In this document: positions 1-8,217 of the stretch, one piece after another
Position numbering within the stretch: position 1 is the stretch's first letter
Layout: every line of letters starts with the position of its first letter
Assembly: GCA_902573175.1 (NCBI GenBank)
Contig: CACGIS010000001.1
Location: 1-64,000 of the forward strand
DNA from: Paracoccaceae bacterium
Lineage (GTDB): Bacteria; Pseudomonadota; Alphaproteobacteria; Rhodobacterales; Rhodobacteraceae
Direction of reading: 5' to 3'
DNA: 64,000 bases
Position numbers and translations under genes: made by a program
Notes under the pieces: model-generated
The model's database searches: none
What the model saw: only the letters and a program-made list of their open reading frames with translations
What the model was told of the DNA's origin: nothing

Positions 1-2220
1 CAACTAAATATCTTGAGAAGGTCAGCACAAGGACGCTTGTCAGAATTATTTGGTCAAAAAACATTTAAGCTAGACGAATTTATACGGCGTCTGGATCTTT
101 ATAATCTAGCAAGATCTTCTGCAAAGCATCAATCGGAACAAACAAAATTGATATTAAGGGCATATTCAAACGGGGTAAACGCGCGAGTAAAAGAAATTAA
201 TGAAAAAGCGCTTGGACGAGGCTCGCCTGAGATGTTTTTATATCCCAATGAGTTTTCTTTTTGGCAACCAGCCGATAGTATCGCTATTTTTAAACTACTT
301 TCTTTAAAAATGACTGGCCATATAGATGCTGAAATAACCCACGCTAAAGCAGTATTAGCAGTCGATAATAAAGAAATGTTGTCGGCATTATTGCCAGATG
401 CGCCTGGTAGTCCAATAAGTAAACTTCAAAACATAAAGGAATTATCTTCAAATTTTCTCAACTATTCAAATAATGAAGAAAATCTTGCAGATTTATTTAC
501 CTTTCCTAGTTTTGAATTGGCTGGAGCCTCTAATGTTTTTGGGGCAACAAAAGAAAGGTCCGCCGCTGGCGAACCATTGTTGGCAAATGATCCCCATTTT
601 GAGTTATCTGCACCCTCCTTATTCTATTTAGCCAGATTGCAGTTAAAGGACGGTGGAATAATTGGAGCTTCAATTCCCGGCACTCCAATAATTTTAAGTG
701 GTAGAAACGAAAATTTAGCCTGGGGAATAACAGCCTCATATCTTGATGATCAAGACATTTTTATGGAAGAGTTAAACTCCTCAGATCCAGACCTTTACAG
801 AACTGATAAAGGGTGGAAGAATTTCAAAATTGATAAACAATATATAAAAGTTAAAAATACATCAGATGTTGAAATAGAAAGAAAATGGACTGCAAATGGC
901 CCCGTTTTACCTGCAACCGCTTTTGACTTATTAAGCATAACGCCAAAGAACCACGTAGCTACACTTTCTTGGACGGCGCTGACAGAAAAAGATACAACCA
1001 TTTCCTCTGCAGTCAATTTGATGCTTAGCCAAAACGTTCAAAAAGGGTTAGAATCCTTAGAAAATTTTCATGCTCCATCCTTAAATTTTTTATTAGTTGA
1101 TAGTGAAAAGTTGGTACTAAAAACAGTTGGGAAAATGCCAAGAAGATCTCCATTAAACCAGACCCAAGGTCGTATGCCATCTCTAGGATGGAAACCTGAA
1201 AATAAATGGCGTGGTTATTGGGGTTATGAAGTCAACCCAATTATAGTAAGTTCTCCAGGTGATATTCTCGGTAATACAAACAATAAAATATCTAACACAA
1301 AATTTCCTAAGCACGTATCACATTTTTGGGGAGACACTCAAAGAATATTACGATGGCAGAAGCTTATGCAAAACCGTGAAGTGCATACTAGAGAAAGCTT
1401 TATAGAGGCTCAACTTGATATAGTATCACCAACGGCTCGAGCACTTTTACCGATTATTGGTTCTGAACTCTGGTATTCACAACCTATGGGAGAACCAGGA
1501 AGTAAAGAAAGATTGCGCTTTAATGCCATTTCTATGCTAGCTTCATGGAACGGAGAGATGAGCGAACACCTACCTGAGCCTTTAATTTATTCTACATGGA
1601 TGAAATTTTTGCAAAAAAAATTGCTTGATGATGAGCTTGGGCCAATTTCTTCACGATTTAATCACTTTAACCCTATTTTTGTTGAAAAAGTTTTTCGTGA
1701 TATAGATGGGGCATCTAATTGGTGTGATATCAAACACAGTAGCCGTCGGGAAACATGTGTCGAAATTGCATTAAAGTCTTTAGACGAAGCTCTTTTATGG
1801 TTGAAAGAAAAATACGGAAAAAATTTAAATTCCCTTAGATGGGGGAAAGCACATGAAGCTCTCCACCGACATGAGACATTGGGTTCAATTCCAATTCTAA
1901 AATATTTTGTAAATATTCGTCAATCCACCTCAGGTGGTGATAATACCCTTATGAGAGGTAAGACTTCTGGTAAAGTTAATGAACCTTTTTCAAATATCCA
2001 TGCTGCTACTTACCGAGGTGTTTATGATTTTGCTGACCCCGACAGCTCAATCTTTGTAATTTCAACTGGACAATCTGGGCATTTCTTATCTCGTCATTAC
2101 GATGACTTAGGTAATTTATGGAGAAGAGGTGAATATGTTCCTATGTCTTTGGATCCAAATTTGGCTCGAGGTGCATCATTGGGTGTTACGAATATCGTAC
2201 CTACAGAGATTAACGATTAA
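1..2220 (+). CDS. Penicillin acylase family protein (5' end outside window)
   Basis: This is an N-terminal-nucleophile hydrolase of the penicillin/acyl-homoserine-lactone acylase family. Such enzymes are usually periplasmic and cut themselves into alpha and beta chains. The frame is open to the left edge, so the start and any signal peptide are missing; about 740 residues remain of a family usually near 800. The nucleophilic Ser is encoded at 529-531 in the context GASNVFG, and the conserved LLANDPHF follows about 20 residues later. The C-terminal GQSGHFLSRHYDD stretch is also typical. Family members hydrolyse amide bonds of N-acylated compounds; the substrate cannot be told from sequence. 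The 3' end overlaps that of the convergent hflX by 11 bp. Confidence 0.9.
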   Translation, partial: QLNILRRSAQGRLSELFGQKTFKLDEFIRRLDLYNLARSSAKHQSEQTKLILRAYSNGVNARVKEINEKALGRGSPEMFLYPNEFSFWQPADSIAIFKLLSLKMTGHIDAEITHAKAVLAVDNKEMLSALLPDAPGSPISKLQNIKELSSNFLNYSNNEENLADLFTFPSFELAGASNVFGATKERSAAGEPLLANDPHFELSAPSLFYLARLQLKDGGIIGASIPGTPIILSGRNENLAWGITASYLDDQDIFMEELNSSDPDLYRTDKGWKNFKIDKQYIKVKNTSDVEIERKWTANGPVLPATAFDLLSITPKNHVATLSWTALTEKDTTISSAVNLMLSQNVQKGLESLENFHAPSLNFLLVDSEKLVLKTVGKMPRRSPLNQTQGRMPSLGWKPENKWRGYWGYEVNPIIVSSPGDILGNTNNKISNTKFPKHVSHFWGDTQRILRWQKLMQNREVHTRESFIEAQLDIVSPTARALLPIIGSELWYSQPMGEPGSKERLRFNAISMLASWNGEMSEHLPEPLIYSTWMKFLQKKLLDDELGPISSRFNHFNPIFVEKVFRDIDGASNWCDIKHSSRRETCVEIALKSLDEALLWLKEKYGKNLNSLRWGKAHEALHRHETLGSIPILKYFVNIRQSTSGGDNTLMRGKTSGKVNEPFSNIHAATYRGVYDFADPDSSIFVISTGQSGHFLSRHYDDLGNLWRRGEYVPMSLDPNLARGASLGVTNIVPTEIND

Positions 2221-3489
2221 ATGAATAATATTTCTTCTTTTGTTGAGCTGACCAAATTACATCTAACCTGAAGCCAACTTCGGTACAAAACTCATTAACA
2301 ACGACACCATGTTCATGAAGCCATGCCTTTTTATTTCCAAATTCGAAAGGAACAAACAAAGTGTCAGAAAACTTTTGTGGTAATATCAATTTTTCAATGT
2401 GCTCCACCAAGCTTGAGATGCCTTCACCCGTTAAAGCGGATAAATAGCACACTCCTGATCTCCGTTTAGCGATATTTTTTAAACTTTTTTTCTTCTCAGG
2501 CTCAATACTATCAATTTTGTTCCATATTTCCAAAGTTGGAGTTGACCCAGAAACCCCAAGGCTATGCAAAACTTTTTCAACTTCTAAGGCCTGAAGATCT
2601 GTATTTTTATGAGCAATGTCTCGTACATGAAGAATTAAATCAGCAGCCAAAACTTCTTCCAAAGTTGCACTAAAAGCTGCTATGAGTTCGGTTGGGAGAT
2701 CAGAAATAAACCCAACCGTATCTGAAATTATAATTTTTAGTTTATTATTTAATTTTATTGCGCGCATTTTTGGATCAAGTGTCGCAAATAACATATTTTC
2801 GGAAAACTCATCGGCCCCAGTTAACAAATTAAATAAAGTAGATTTACCCGCATTCGTATATCCAACCAGTGCAATAACAGGGAAGGAAACTTTAGCTCGG
2901 GACTTTCGATGGAGATCTCTTGTTTTTTTATCTTATCTAGTTGGCGTTTTAATCGAAATAAATGATGATCTATTGCTCTTTTATCAGCCTCAATTTGTGT
3001 TTCACCAGGACCACCTACGAATCCAAGACCACCCCTTTGCCTTTCCAAATGCGTCCAAGATCGAACAAGCCTGGATCGCTGATAAGACAGTGCTGCCATT
3101 TCAACTTGTAGTACGCCTTCTTTAGTAACAGCCCTATCAGAAAAAATTTCTAAAATTAAAGCTGTTCTGTCTAAAATCTTAACTTGCCATTTCTTCTCTA
3201 AATTTCTTTGTTGTACAGGGGAAATTTGGCTATTTATTATTACTAAATCAGTTTTTTGTGATTTAAAATTGATTGATAGTTCGCTAACTTTTCCGGAACC
3301 AAAAAATTCTTTCGGACTAATTTTTTCAATTGGGACTATAATAGACCCTATAATCTTAACATTAGGTAAAGCTTTAGCTAAAGCGTTAGCCTCGCCAACA
3401 GAGGAGCTATTATCACGATTTTTTAATTCAATTTTGAGTTTTGGTTGAAGAACCCAAACAGATGTCTTGTCTTTTATGACTTCTATCAA
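2210..3489 (-). pseudogene. hflX: GTPase HflX, reading frame interrupted by a one-base shift
   Basis: HflX is a ribosome-associated GTPase that splits stalled ribosomes. The first frame (3489 to 2821) carries the N-terminal domain with GGPGETQIEADKRAI and then runs out of frame after RLKRQLDKIKK. The sequence resumes in the -1 frame as TRDLHRKSRAKVSFPVIAL, then GYTNAGKSTLFN (P-loop), DTVGF (G3) and NKID (G4), ending at 2210. Joined, the protein is full length and colinear with the family. The junction is the A7 run at 2923-2929 on the minus strand; eight A would restore the frame. The start is a TTG whose TTGA overlaps the hfq stop, implying translational coupling. A sequencing error, a real mutation, or productive slippage could each explain it. 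Identity is certain; whether it is functional is not. Confidence 0.85.
2923..2929 (-). other. A7 slippery tract at the hflX frame junction
   Basis: On the minus strand the zero frame reads AT-A AAA AAA C, so an A-AAA-AAA heptamer is in the register used by bacterial -1 frameshift sites such as dnaX. A -1 slip moves decoding to ACA AGA and restores the complete HflX frame. I see no strong Shine-Dalgarno-like sequence just upstream and no strong stem-loop just downstream, so stimulatory elements are not evident. Confidence 0.6.
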
Positions 3490-3725
3490 CTCTCCTCTTC
3501 ACCGTCGTAAAGAGAAATATTTTGAGTAGGCATAATTGTTGAAACAGCATGCTTATAAACAAGTTGAGACTGCCCGTCTCGACGCAATAATATGCAAAAA
3601 TTGTCAAACCAGGTTATTGCACCCTGCAATTTTACTCCGTTTATTAAAAATACTGTAACAGGTATCTTTGTTTTACGCACTTGGTTAAGAAATGCGTCTT
3701 GCAAATTTTGACGATCAGAAGCCAT
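3486..3725 (-). CDS. hfq: RNA chaperone Hfq
   Basis: Hfq is a hexameric Sm-like RNA-binding protein that helps small RNAs pair with mRNAs. The 79-residue product has the whole Sm fold: the NLQDAFLN helix at residues 7-14 with the proximal-face Gln, the Sm1 part ending in GAITWFDNF (residues 35-43), and the Sm2 signature YKHAVSTI at 57-64. The long acidic or disordered tail of gammaproteobacterial Hfq is absent, which is normal in alphaproteobacteria. It lies between trkH and hflX at the end of the ntr-trk block, and its TGA stop overlaps the hflX TTG start. Hfq next to HflX is a widely conserved pairing. Confidence 0.97.
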   Translation of the reverse strand: MASDRQNLQDAFLNQVRKTKIPVTVFLINGVKLQGAITWFDNFCILLRRDGQSQLVYKHAVSTIMPTQNISLYDGEEES

Positions 3726-3814
3726 AATCGAAGCCTTACCTTTTATTATTATTTGACTTACTTTAAAATACTCAAAAAAGAAAGCAAATCAACCAAAACA
3801 GCTTTCAAATTCAT

Positions 3815-5341
3815 TTAAGCCCTATTTAACCCAAATGTCATCAAAGATAACACAACCAAAATTTCCAGACGTCCAAGAACCATTCCAATGATTAAAGCCA
3901 TTTTCGAAAATATTGATAAATCAGATATCAAAAAATTTTCTAGTTCAACTATCTCTATGATTGGTCCAGTAGTGGTTAAACAAGCCACTGCAAGTAAGAG
4001 AGCCTCCTCAAATCGTAATTCAAATACAGCAAGAAAGATTGTTAGAGTTGCTAAACTTACCATGAATAACATGAAAAAAATCCAAGCCATAAAAACCGAA
4101 ATTTTCATATTTTTCATACGGTTACTCTTTACTTTTACAGAGGATGGGTGAAGTAATTTTCCAGTTTCATTTGAAAAAGCTGTGAACAGCATTGATATCC
4201 TAAGTAATTTGATTCCACCCGCTGTTGTGGCTACTCCACCACCAAATAAACATAGTGCCATTAGGATAATGGCGGCATACGACAAGTCTGCAGAAGATAT
4301 CGATACATCCCAAAAAGCACTAACATAACCATTTGTGGTAATGAATGAAAAAACGGTGAAAAAATTTCCCCAAATTAATTCTAATATACTTTCAAATGCC
4401 CCACTTAGTCCAGTATACACATCACCAAGAGATACCTGTTTTAAAGTAAATATAATCGTTGCACCTATTGTTATAGATAAACCTAAACGTGTCTCTGTAT
4501 CAGATAAAATTCTTCTCAAACTAAGTTGGTTATGAAAAAATTTAACAATATTATTCGATAATGCCACAAATAAAAATAATAAAATTACTAATTCGCCTAA
4601 AAAGCCTGCCCCATCTAATTCAAATTTTTCAGGACCAGAAATGCCAGATGTGGAAACTATTGATAGGGCTCTTATAAAACTTGTATAACTATCTGTTCCA
4701 AAGCTGGTAAGACAACCCCAAAGAATAACGGTCAAGGCAAAATATATTGGTATTAACTTTTGACTAACCTTAACAAAAGTCGTGGACCGTTCATTTAGTG
4801 TAAGTTTCCTGTTTGAGTTTGGCGAATTTTTTTTATTTGAAAATATTTCAAGACCACCAAGATTAACCGGTAGTAAAATCACAAATGCAGCAATCCAAAT
4901 TAATCCGCCACCAAACCAAGCGACTAGTGCTCGCCAAAGGTGAATAGGCTTAGACAAAACTTCTTTTTCAAAAACCGGAAAACCGGTGGTGGTAAATGCG
5001 CCAACCATATCAAGATATGCATCCACCCAGTTTATACTTGGAAAAATTACCCAAGTTGGAAATGCTAAAAATATGGGTAGGAATAAAAAGCACAAAATAA
5101 GAGAAAATAGTTGCGAGACTCCCGTTTCTTTTAAATCTCTATTTGACGTTCCCAAAATTATTAAAGACAAAACTAGAATTCCCGTCAAACCAATATAAAA
5201 GAATATTCGCGCTTCCCTGAACAGATTAGCGAATAAAGAATATGCAGCAATAACAAACATTAAACTGCAAGCTAGGCCAAAAATTTGAAATAGAAGAGGT
5301 AAACCTTTTAAGGTTTTATTAAATTTAAAATTTGACTGCAT
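3815..5341 (-). CDS. trkH: Trk potassium uptake membrane subunit TrkH
   Basis: TrkH is the ion-conducting inner-membrane subunit of the Trk K+ uptake system, gated by cytoplasmic TrkA. The 508-residue protein is hydrophobic throughout, with about ten membrane segments. Four pore-loop-like repeats carry the selectivity-filter glycines: AFTTTGF near residue 115, VSTSGISG near 230, FITTNGY near 335 and CLTTTGP near 455. Length and topology fit the family. The gene follows trkA on the same strand after a 23-base gap, so the two subunits are very likely co-transcribed. No terminator is visible between it and hfq (89-base gap). Confidence 0.95.
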   Translation of the reverse strand: MQSNFKFNKTLKGLPLLFQIFGLACSLMFVIAAYSLFANLFREARIFFYIGLTGILVLSLIILGTSNRDLKETGVSQLFSLILCFLFLPIFLAFPTWVIFPSINWVDAYLDMVGAFTTTGFPVFEKEVLSKPIHLWRALVAWFGGGLIWIAAFVILLPVNLGGLEIFSNKKNSPNSNRKLTLNERSTTFVKVSQKLIPIYFALTVILWGCLTSFGTDSYTSFIRALSIVSTSGISGPEKFELDGAGFLGELVILLFLFVALSNNIVKFFHNQLSLRRILSDTETRLGLSITIGATIIFTLKQVSLGDVYTGLSGAFESILELIWGNFFTVFSFITTNGYVSAFWDVSISSADLSYAAIILMALCLFGGGVATTAGGIKLLRISMLFTAFSNETGKLLHPSSVKVKSNRMKNMKISVFMAWIFFMLFMVSLATLTIFLAVFELRFEEALLLAVACLTTTGPIIEIVELENFLISDLSIFSKMALIIGMVLGRLEILVVLSLMTFGLNRA

Positions 5342-5364
5342 ATTATTATTACAACTTTACTCGA

Positions 5365-6741
5365 CTAAAAATAATCTATCGTTACTTGAAGAAGTCTTTC
5401 AACTTCTGGGATATCTTTAGAAAGTACAAATAAGGCAATAATATCACCCTCTTCAATTTTAGACTGACTGCTAGGTTTTACCATATCTTCATTTTTTAAA
5501 ATTCCACCAACTATAACACCTTCTGGAAAGTCTATATCACCAATACGAGACCCAGCTATTGGAGACGTCGACATAACTTGCGCTTCTATAACCTCAGCTT
5601 CGGCATCTCCGATAGAGTAAACATTTTTTACCTTTCCGTGTCTTATATGGCGCAATATAGAACTTACCGTTGTAGATCTTGGGTTAATATACGCATCTAT
5701 ACCTAGAGGCTCCATCAAAGGAGACATTGTTGGATCATTTATAAGAGCAATTGCCTTTTTGCAGCCTCTAGATTTTGCCCGCACAGCAGCAAGCATGTTT
5801 GTTTTATCATCGTCTGTTACAGCCATTATAGTATCTGTTTTGGCGACATTGGCCTCTTCTAACAAACCTGAGTCAAGTCCGTCACCGTGCAAAACAATTG
5901 TTCTCTCTAAAGAGCTTGCTGCCAATTCAGCCGTTACTCTATTTTTTTCTATTATTTTTGTACGAACACGGTTTTCACTATCTTCAAGAGATTTAGCAAT
6001 TCTTAAACCTACATTGCCGCCCCCAATCAATATAATTCGATTTTGCTCGCCTTCAGACTTACCAAAAACGTCTAAAGTTCTGTTTGTATCACTTGAGTGA
6101 CACATCAGATAAACCTCATCTGAACAAAAAAGTTGATCTCCAGCATTTGGAGCAAAAAGAATTCCTTGTCTTCGGACTCCAACCACTATCACCCTTAATG
6201 TTGAGAATAAATCAGTTAGTTGCCTTAATGGAGTGTTAACAACTGGACAATTATCCTCTATGTGGAGGCCTAAAAGCTGAGCCTGATTATTTAGGAAGGT
6301 TTCAGATTCAAAAGCATTTGGAGAAGAGAGCCTTTTCAAAGCAGCTTCGGCAACCTCTAATTCAGGACTTATAACTACGTCTATGGGTAGATGATCTCGT
6401 CTATACAAGTCAGCATAGATTGCATCAAGATAAGATTGACTTCGCAGTCGGGCAATTTTCCTAGGAATATCAAAAATGGAATGTGCAACCTGGCAAGTTA
6501 CCATATTTACTTCATCAGAGTGAGTAGCAGCAATAATCATGTCGGCATCTTCCGCACCTGCATTCTTAAGGACATTAGGATATGAAGCAAAGCCACTAAC
6601 GCCTTTTACATCTAACGTGTCGGTAGCTCTACTTACCAAATCCTGATCGCTGTCTACAATTGTTACATCATTTTTTTCACTAGCGAGATGACGCGCAATC
6701 TGCCAACCCACTTGACCTGCTCCACAAATGATAACCTTCAT
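5365..6741 (-). CDS. trkA: Trk system potassium uptake regulatory protein TrkA
   Basis: TrkA is the peripheral cytoplasmic subunit that binds NAD(H) or nucleotides and gates TrkH. The 458-residue protein has two tandem RCK modules. The first nucleotide-binding site is IICGAGQVGWQIA at residues 4-16 and the second is ILIGGGNVGLRIA near 235-247; each is followed by a smaller TrkA-C domain, the second ending in a typical EGDIIALFV strand. The ATG start is preceded on the minus strand by GAGGTG at good spacing. It sits between ntrX and trkH, the usual alphaproteobacterial arrangement. Confidence 0.96.
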   Translation of the reverse strand: MKVIICGAGQVGWQIARHLASEKNDVTIVDSDQDLVSRATDTLDVKGVSGFASYPNVLKNAGAEDADMIIAATHSDEVNMVTCQVAHSIFDIPRKIARLRSQSYLDAIYADLYRRDHLPIDVVISPELEVAEAALKRLSSPNAFESETFLNNQAQLLGLHIEDNCPVVNTPLRQLTDLFSTLRVIVVGVRRQGILFAPNAGDQLFCSDEVYLMCHSSDTNRTLDVFGKSEGEQNRIILIGGGNVGLRIAKSLEDSENRVRTKIIEKNRVTAELAASSLERTIVLHGDGLDSGLLEEANVAKTDTIMAVTDDDKTNMLAAVRAKSRGCKKAIALINDPTMSPLMEPLGIDAYINPRSTTVSSILRHIRHGKVKNVYSIGDAEAEVIEAQVMSTSPIAGSRIGDIDFPEGVIVGGILKNEDMVKPSSQSKIEEGDIIALFVLSKDIPEVERLLQVTIDYF

Positions 6742-6820
6742 CCAGATTCACCTCACTAACAACAAAATCATAGACTAATTAAACTTACTAAGAAACTAAT
6801 ATGATTTTGATACAGCCGTA

Positions 6821-8194
6821 TTACATTTTTTGACTCGAATTAACACCTAATGACTTGAGTTTTCTATGTAATGCACTTCTCTCCATTTCAACAAACACAG
6901 CAGTTTTTGAAATGTTGCCTCCAAAACGGTTTATTTGAAGCGTAAGGTAATCTCTCTCGAATATTTCACGGGCCTCTCGTAAGGACATACCAGCTAATTC
7001 AGAGGATATTAAACTAATCTTCTCGCCACTATCTTTTACTTTTGGCCCAGTCAAAGCTAACTCATCACTACTTATTTTTTCCGAAGGGTTACCTAATATT
7101 AAAACGCGTTCAATTAGATTTTTTAGCTGTCTAATATTTCCTGGCCAATCCATAGCTTGTAAGAAAGACAAAGCCTCATTGGTAAATTCTCGATAAGAAA
7201 AACCGTCGATAGATGATAATTGCTCAACAAAATATTTAGCTAATATGGGAATATCATCAATTCTTTCACTGAGGCTTGGGGTTTTAATTGGCACCACGTT
7301 CAACCGATGAAACAAATCTTCACGAAACTTCTTGCTTTTAATTTTTTCTGGAAAATCTGAGTTTGTCGAACTTATAACCCTGAGATCAACATTTAATTTT
7401 TTATTACTCCCAATCCGGTTTGTTGTCCTTTCAACTAAAAATTTTAGTAGTTTACCCTGTAAATCCAAAGGCATTTCAGCTACTTCATCTAGGTAAATAG
7501 TACCGCCATTTGCCTTCTCAAGTGCTCCAACCTCTTGTAGCCCGTCCTTATTTTCAATACCAAATAACATTCGATCAAGCTCATCTTGATCAGAAACCGA
7601 ACAGTTTATAGCAATAAAATTTCCAGCTGATTGTTTTGAATTTTTATGAATATATCGAGCTGAAGTTTTTTTACCAGAACCCGAAGAACCACTTATCAAA
7701 ACTCTACTGCTGGCTTTAGAGACTTTATTTAGGCTAGACATAAAATTACGAAATATAATACTTTCGCCTTTTAATTCATATTCGACTATATCTTTTTGTT
7801 TTAGCTCTTTGTTTTCTCGCCGCAGGGACGATGTTTCCATTGCTCTCCTAACAACAACTAAAAGCTGTTCAATATTAAAAGGCTTTTCGATAAAATCATA
7901 AGCGCCCTGTTTTATCGCTGACACAGCAATTTCAATATTACCGTGGCCTGAAATAATAACTACAGGCACATGAGGATATTCGGCTTTTACTTTCTTTAAA
8001 ATATCAATGCCATCCATATTACTGTCTTTTAACCAAATATCTAAAATCAACAAACTAGGTGGAGCACTGGAAACCTGGTTCAAACATTCAGCAGAATTGC
8101 TAGACAAGCGTGTAGAAAACCCTTCATCAATTAAAATTTCCGATATCAATTCCCGAATATCTTTTTCATCATCAACAATTAAAATATCACTCAT
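6821..8194 (-). CDS. ntrX: Nitrogen/redox response regulator NtrX
   Basis: NtrX is the response regulator partner of NtrY, tied in alphaproteobacteria to nitrogen control, redox and envelope functions. The receiver domain (residues 1-120) has the acidic pocket at D8/D9, phospho-acceptor D52 (LLILDIW) and the KPF lysine. The AAA+ domain has Walker A GSSGSGKKTSA near 170 and Walker B GGTIYLDEVAEMP, and the protein ends in a Fis-type helix-turn-helix (GGNISKTAVFVEMERSALHRKLKS). The stretch between the Walker motifs reads MLFGIENKDGLQEVGALE, so the sigma-54-contacting GAFTGA loop is absent. It is 23 bases downstream of ntrY, in one transcription unit. Confidence 0.95.
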   Translation of the reverse strand: MSDILIVDDEKDIRELISEILIDEGFSTRLSSNSAECLNQVSSAPPSLLILDIWLKDSNMDGIDILKKVKAEYPHVPVVIISGHGNIEIAVSAIKQGAYDFIEKPFNIEQLLVVVRRAMETSSLRRENKELKQKDIVEYELKGESIIFRNFMSSLNKVSKASSRVLISGSSGSGKKTSARYIHKNSKQSAGNFIAINCSVSDQDELDRMLFGIENKDGLQEVGALEKANGGTIYLDEVAEMPLDLQGKLLKFLVERTTNRIGSNKKLNVDLRVISSTNSDFPEKIKSKKFREDLFHRLNVVPIKTPSLSERIDDIPILAKYFVEQLSSIDGFSYREFTNEALSFLQAMDWPGNIRQLKNLIERVLILGNPSEKISSDELALTGPKVKDSGEKISLISSELAGMSLREAREIFERDYLTLQINRFGGNISKTAVFVEMERSALHRKLKSLGVNSSQKM

Positions 8195-8217
8195 CTAATT
8201 TAGACACCTACTCATAA

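Noticed and set aside
2682-3125. 147-codon plus-strand ORF across the hflX frame junction
   Set aside because: It is antisense to clearly coding HflX sequence; its existence partly reflects the same region's codon structure and it has no recognisable features.
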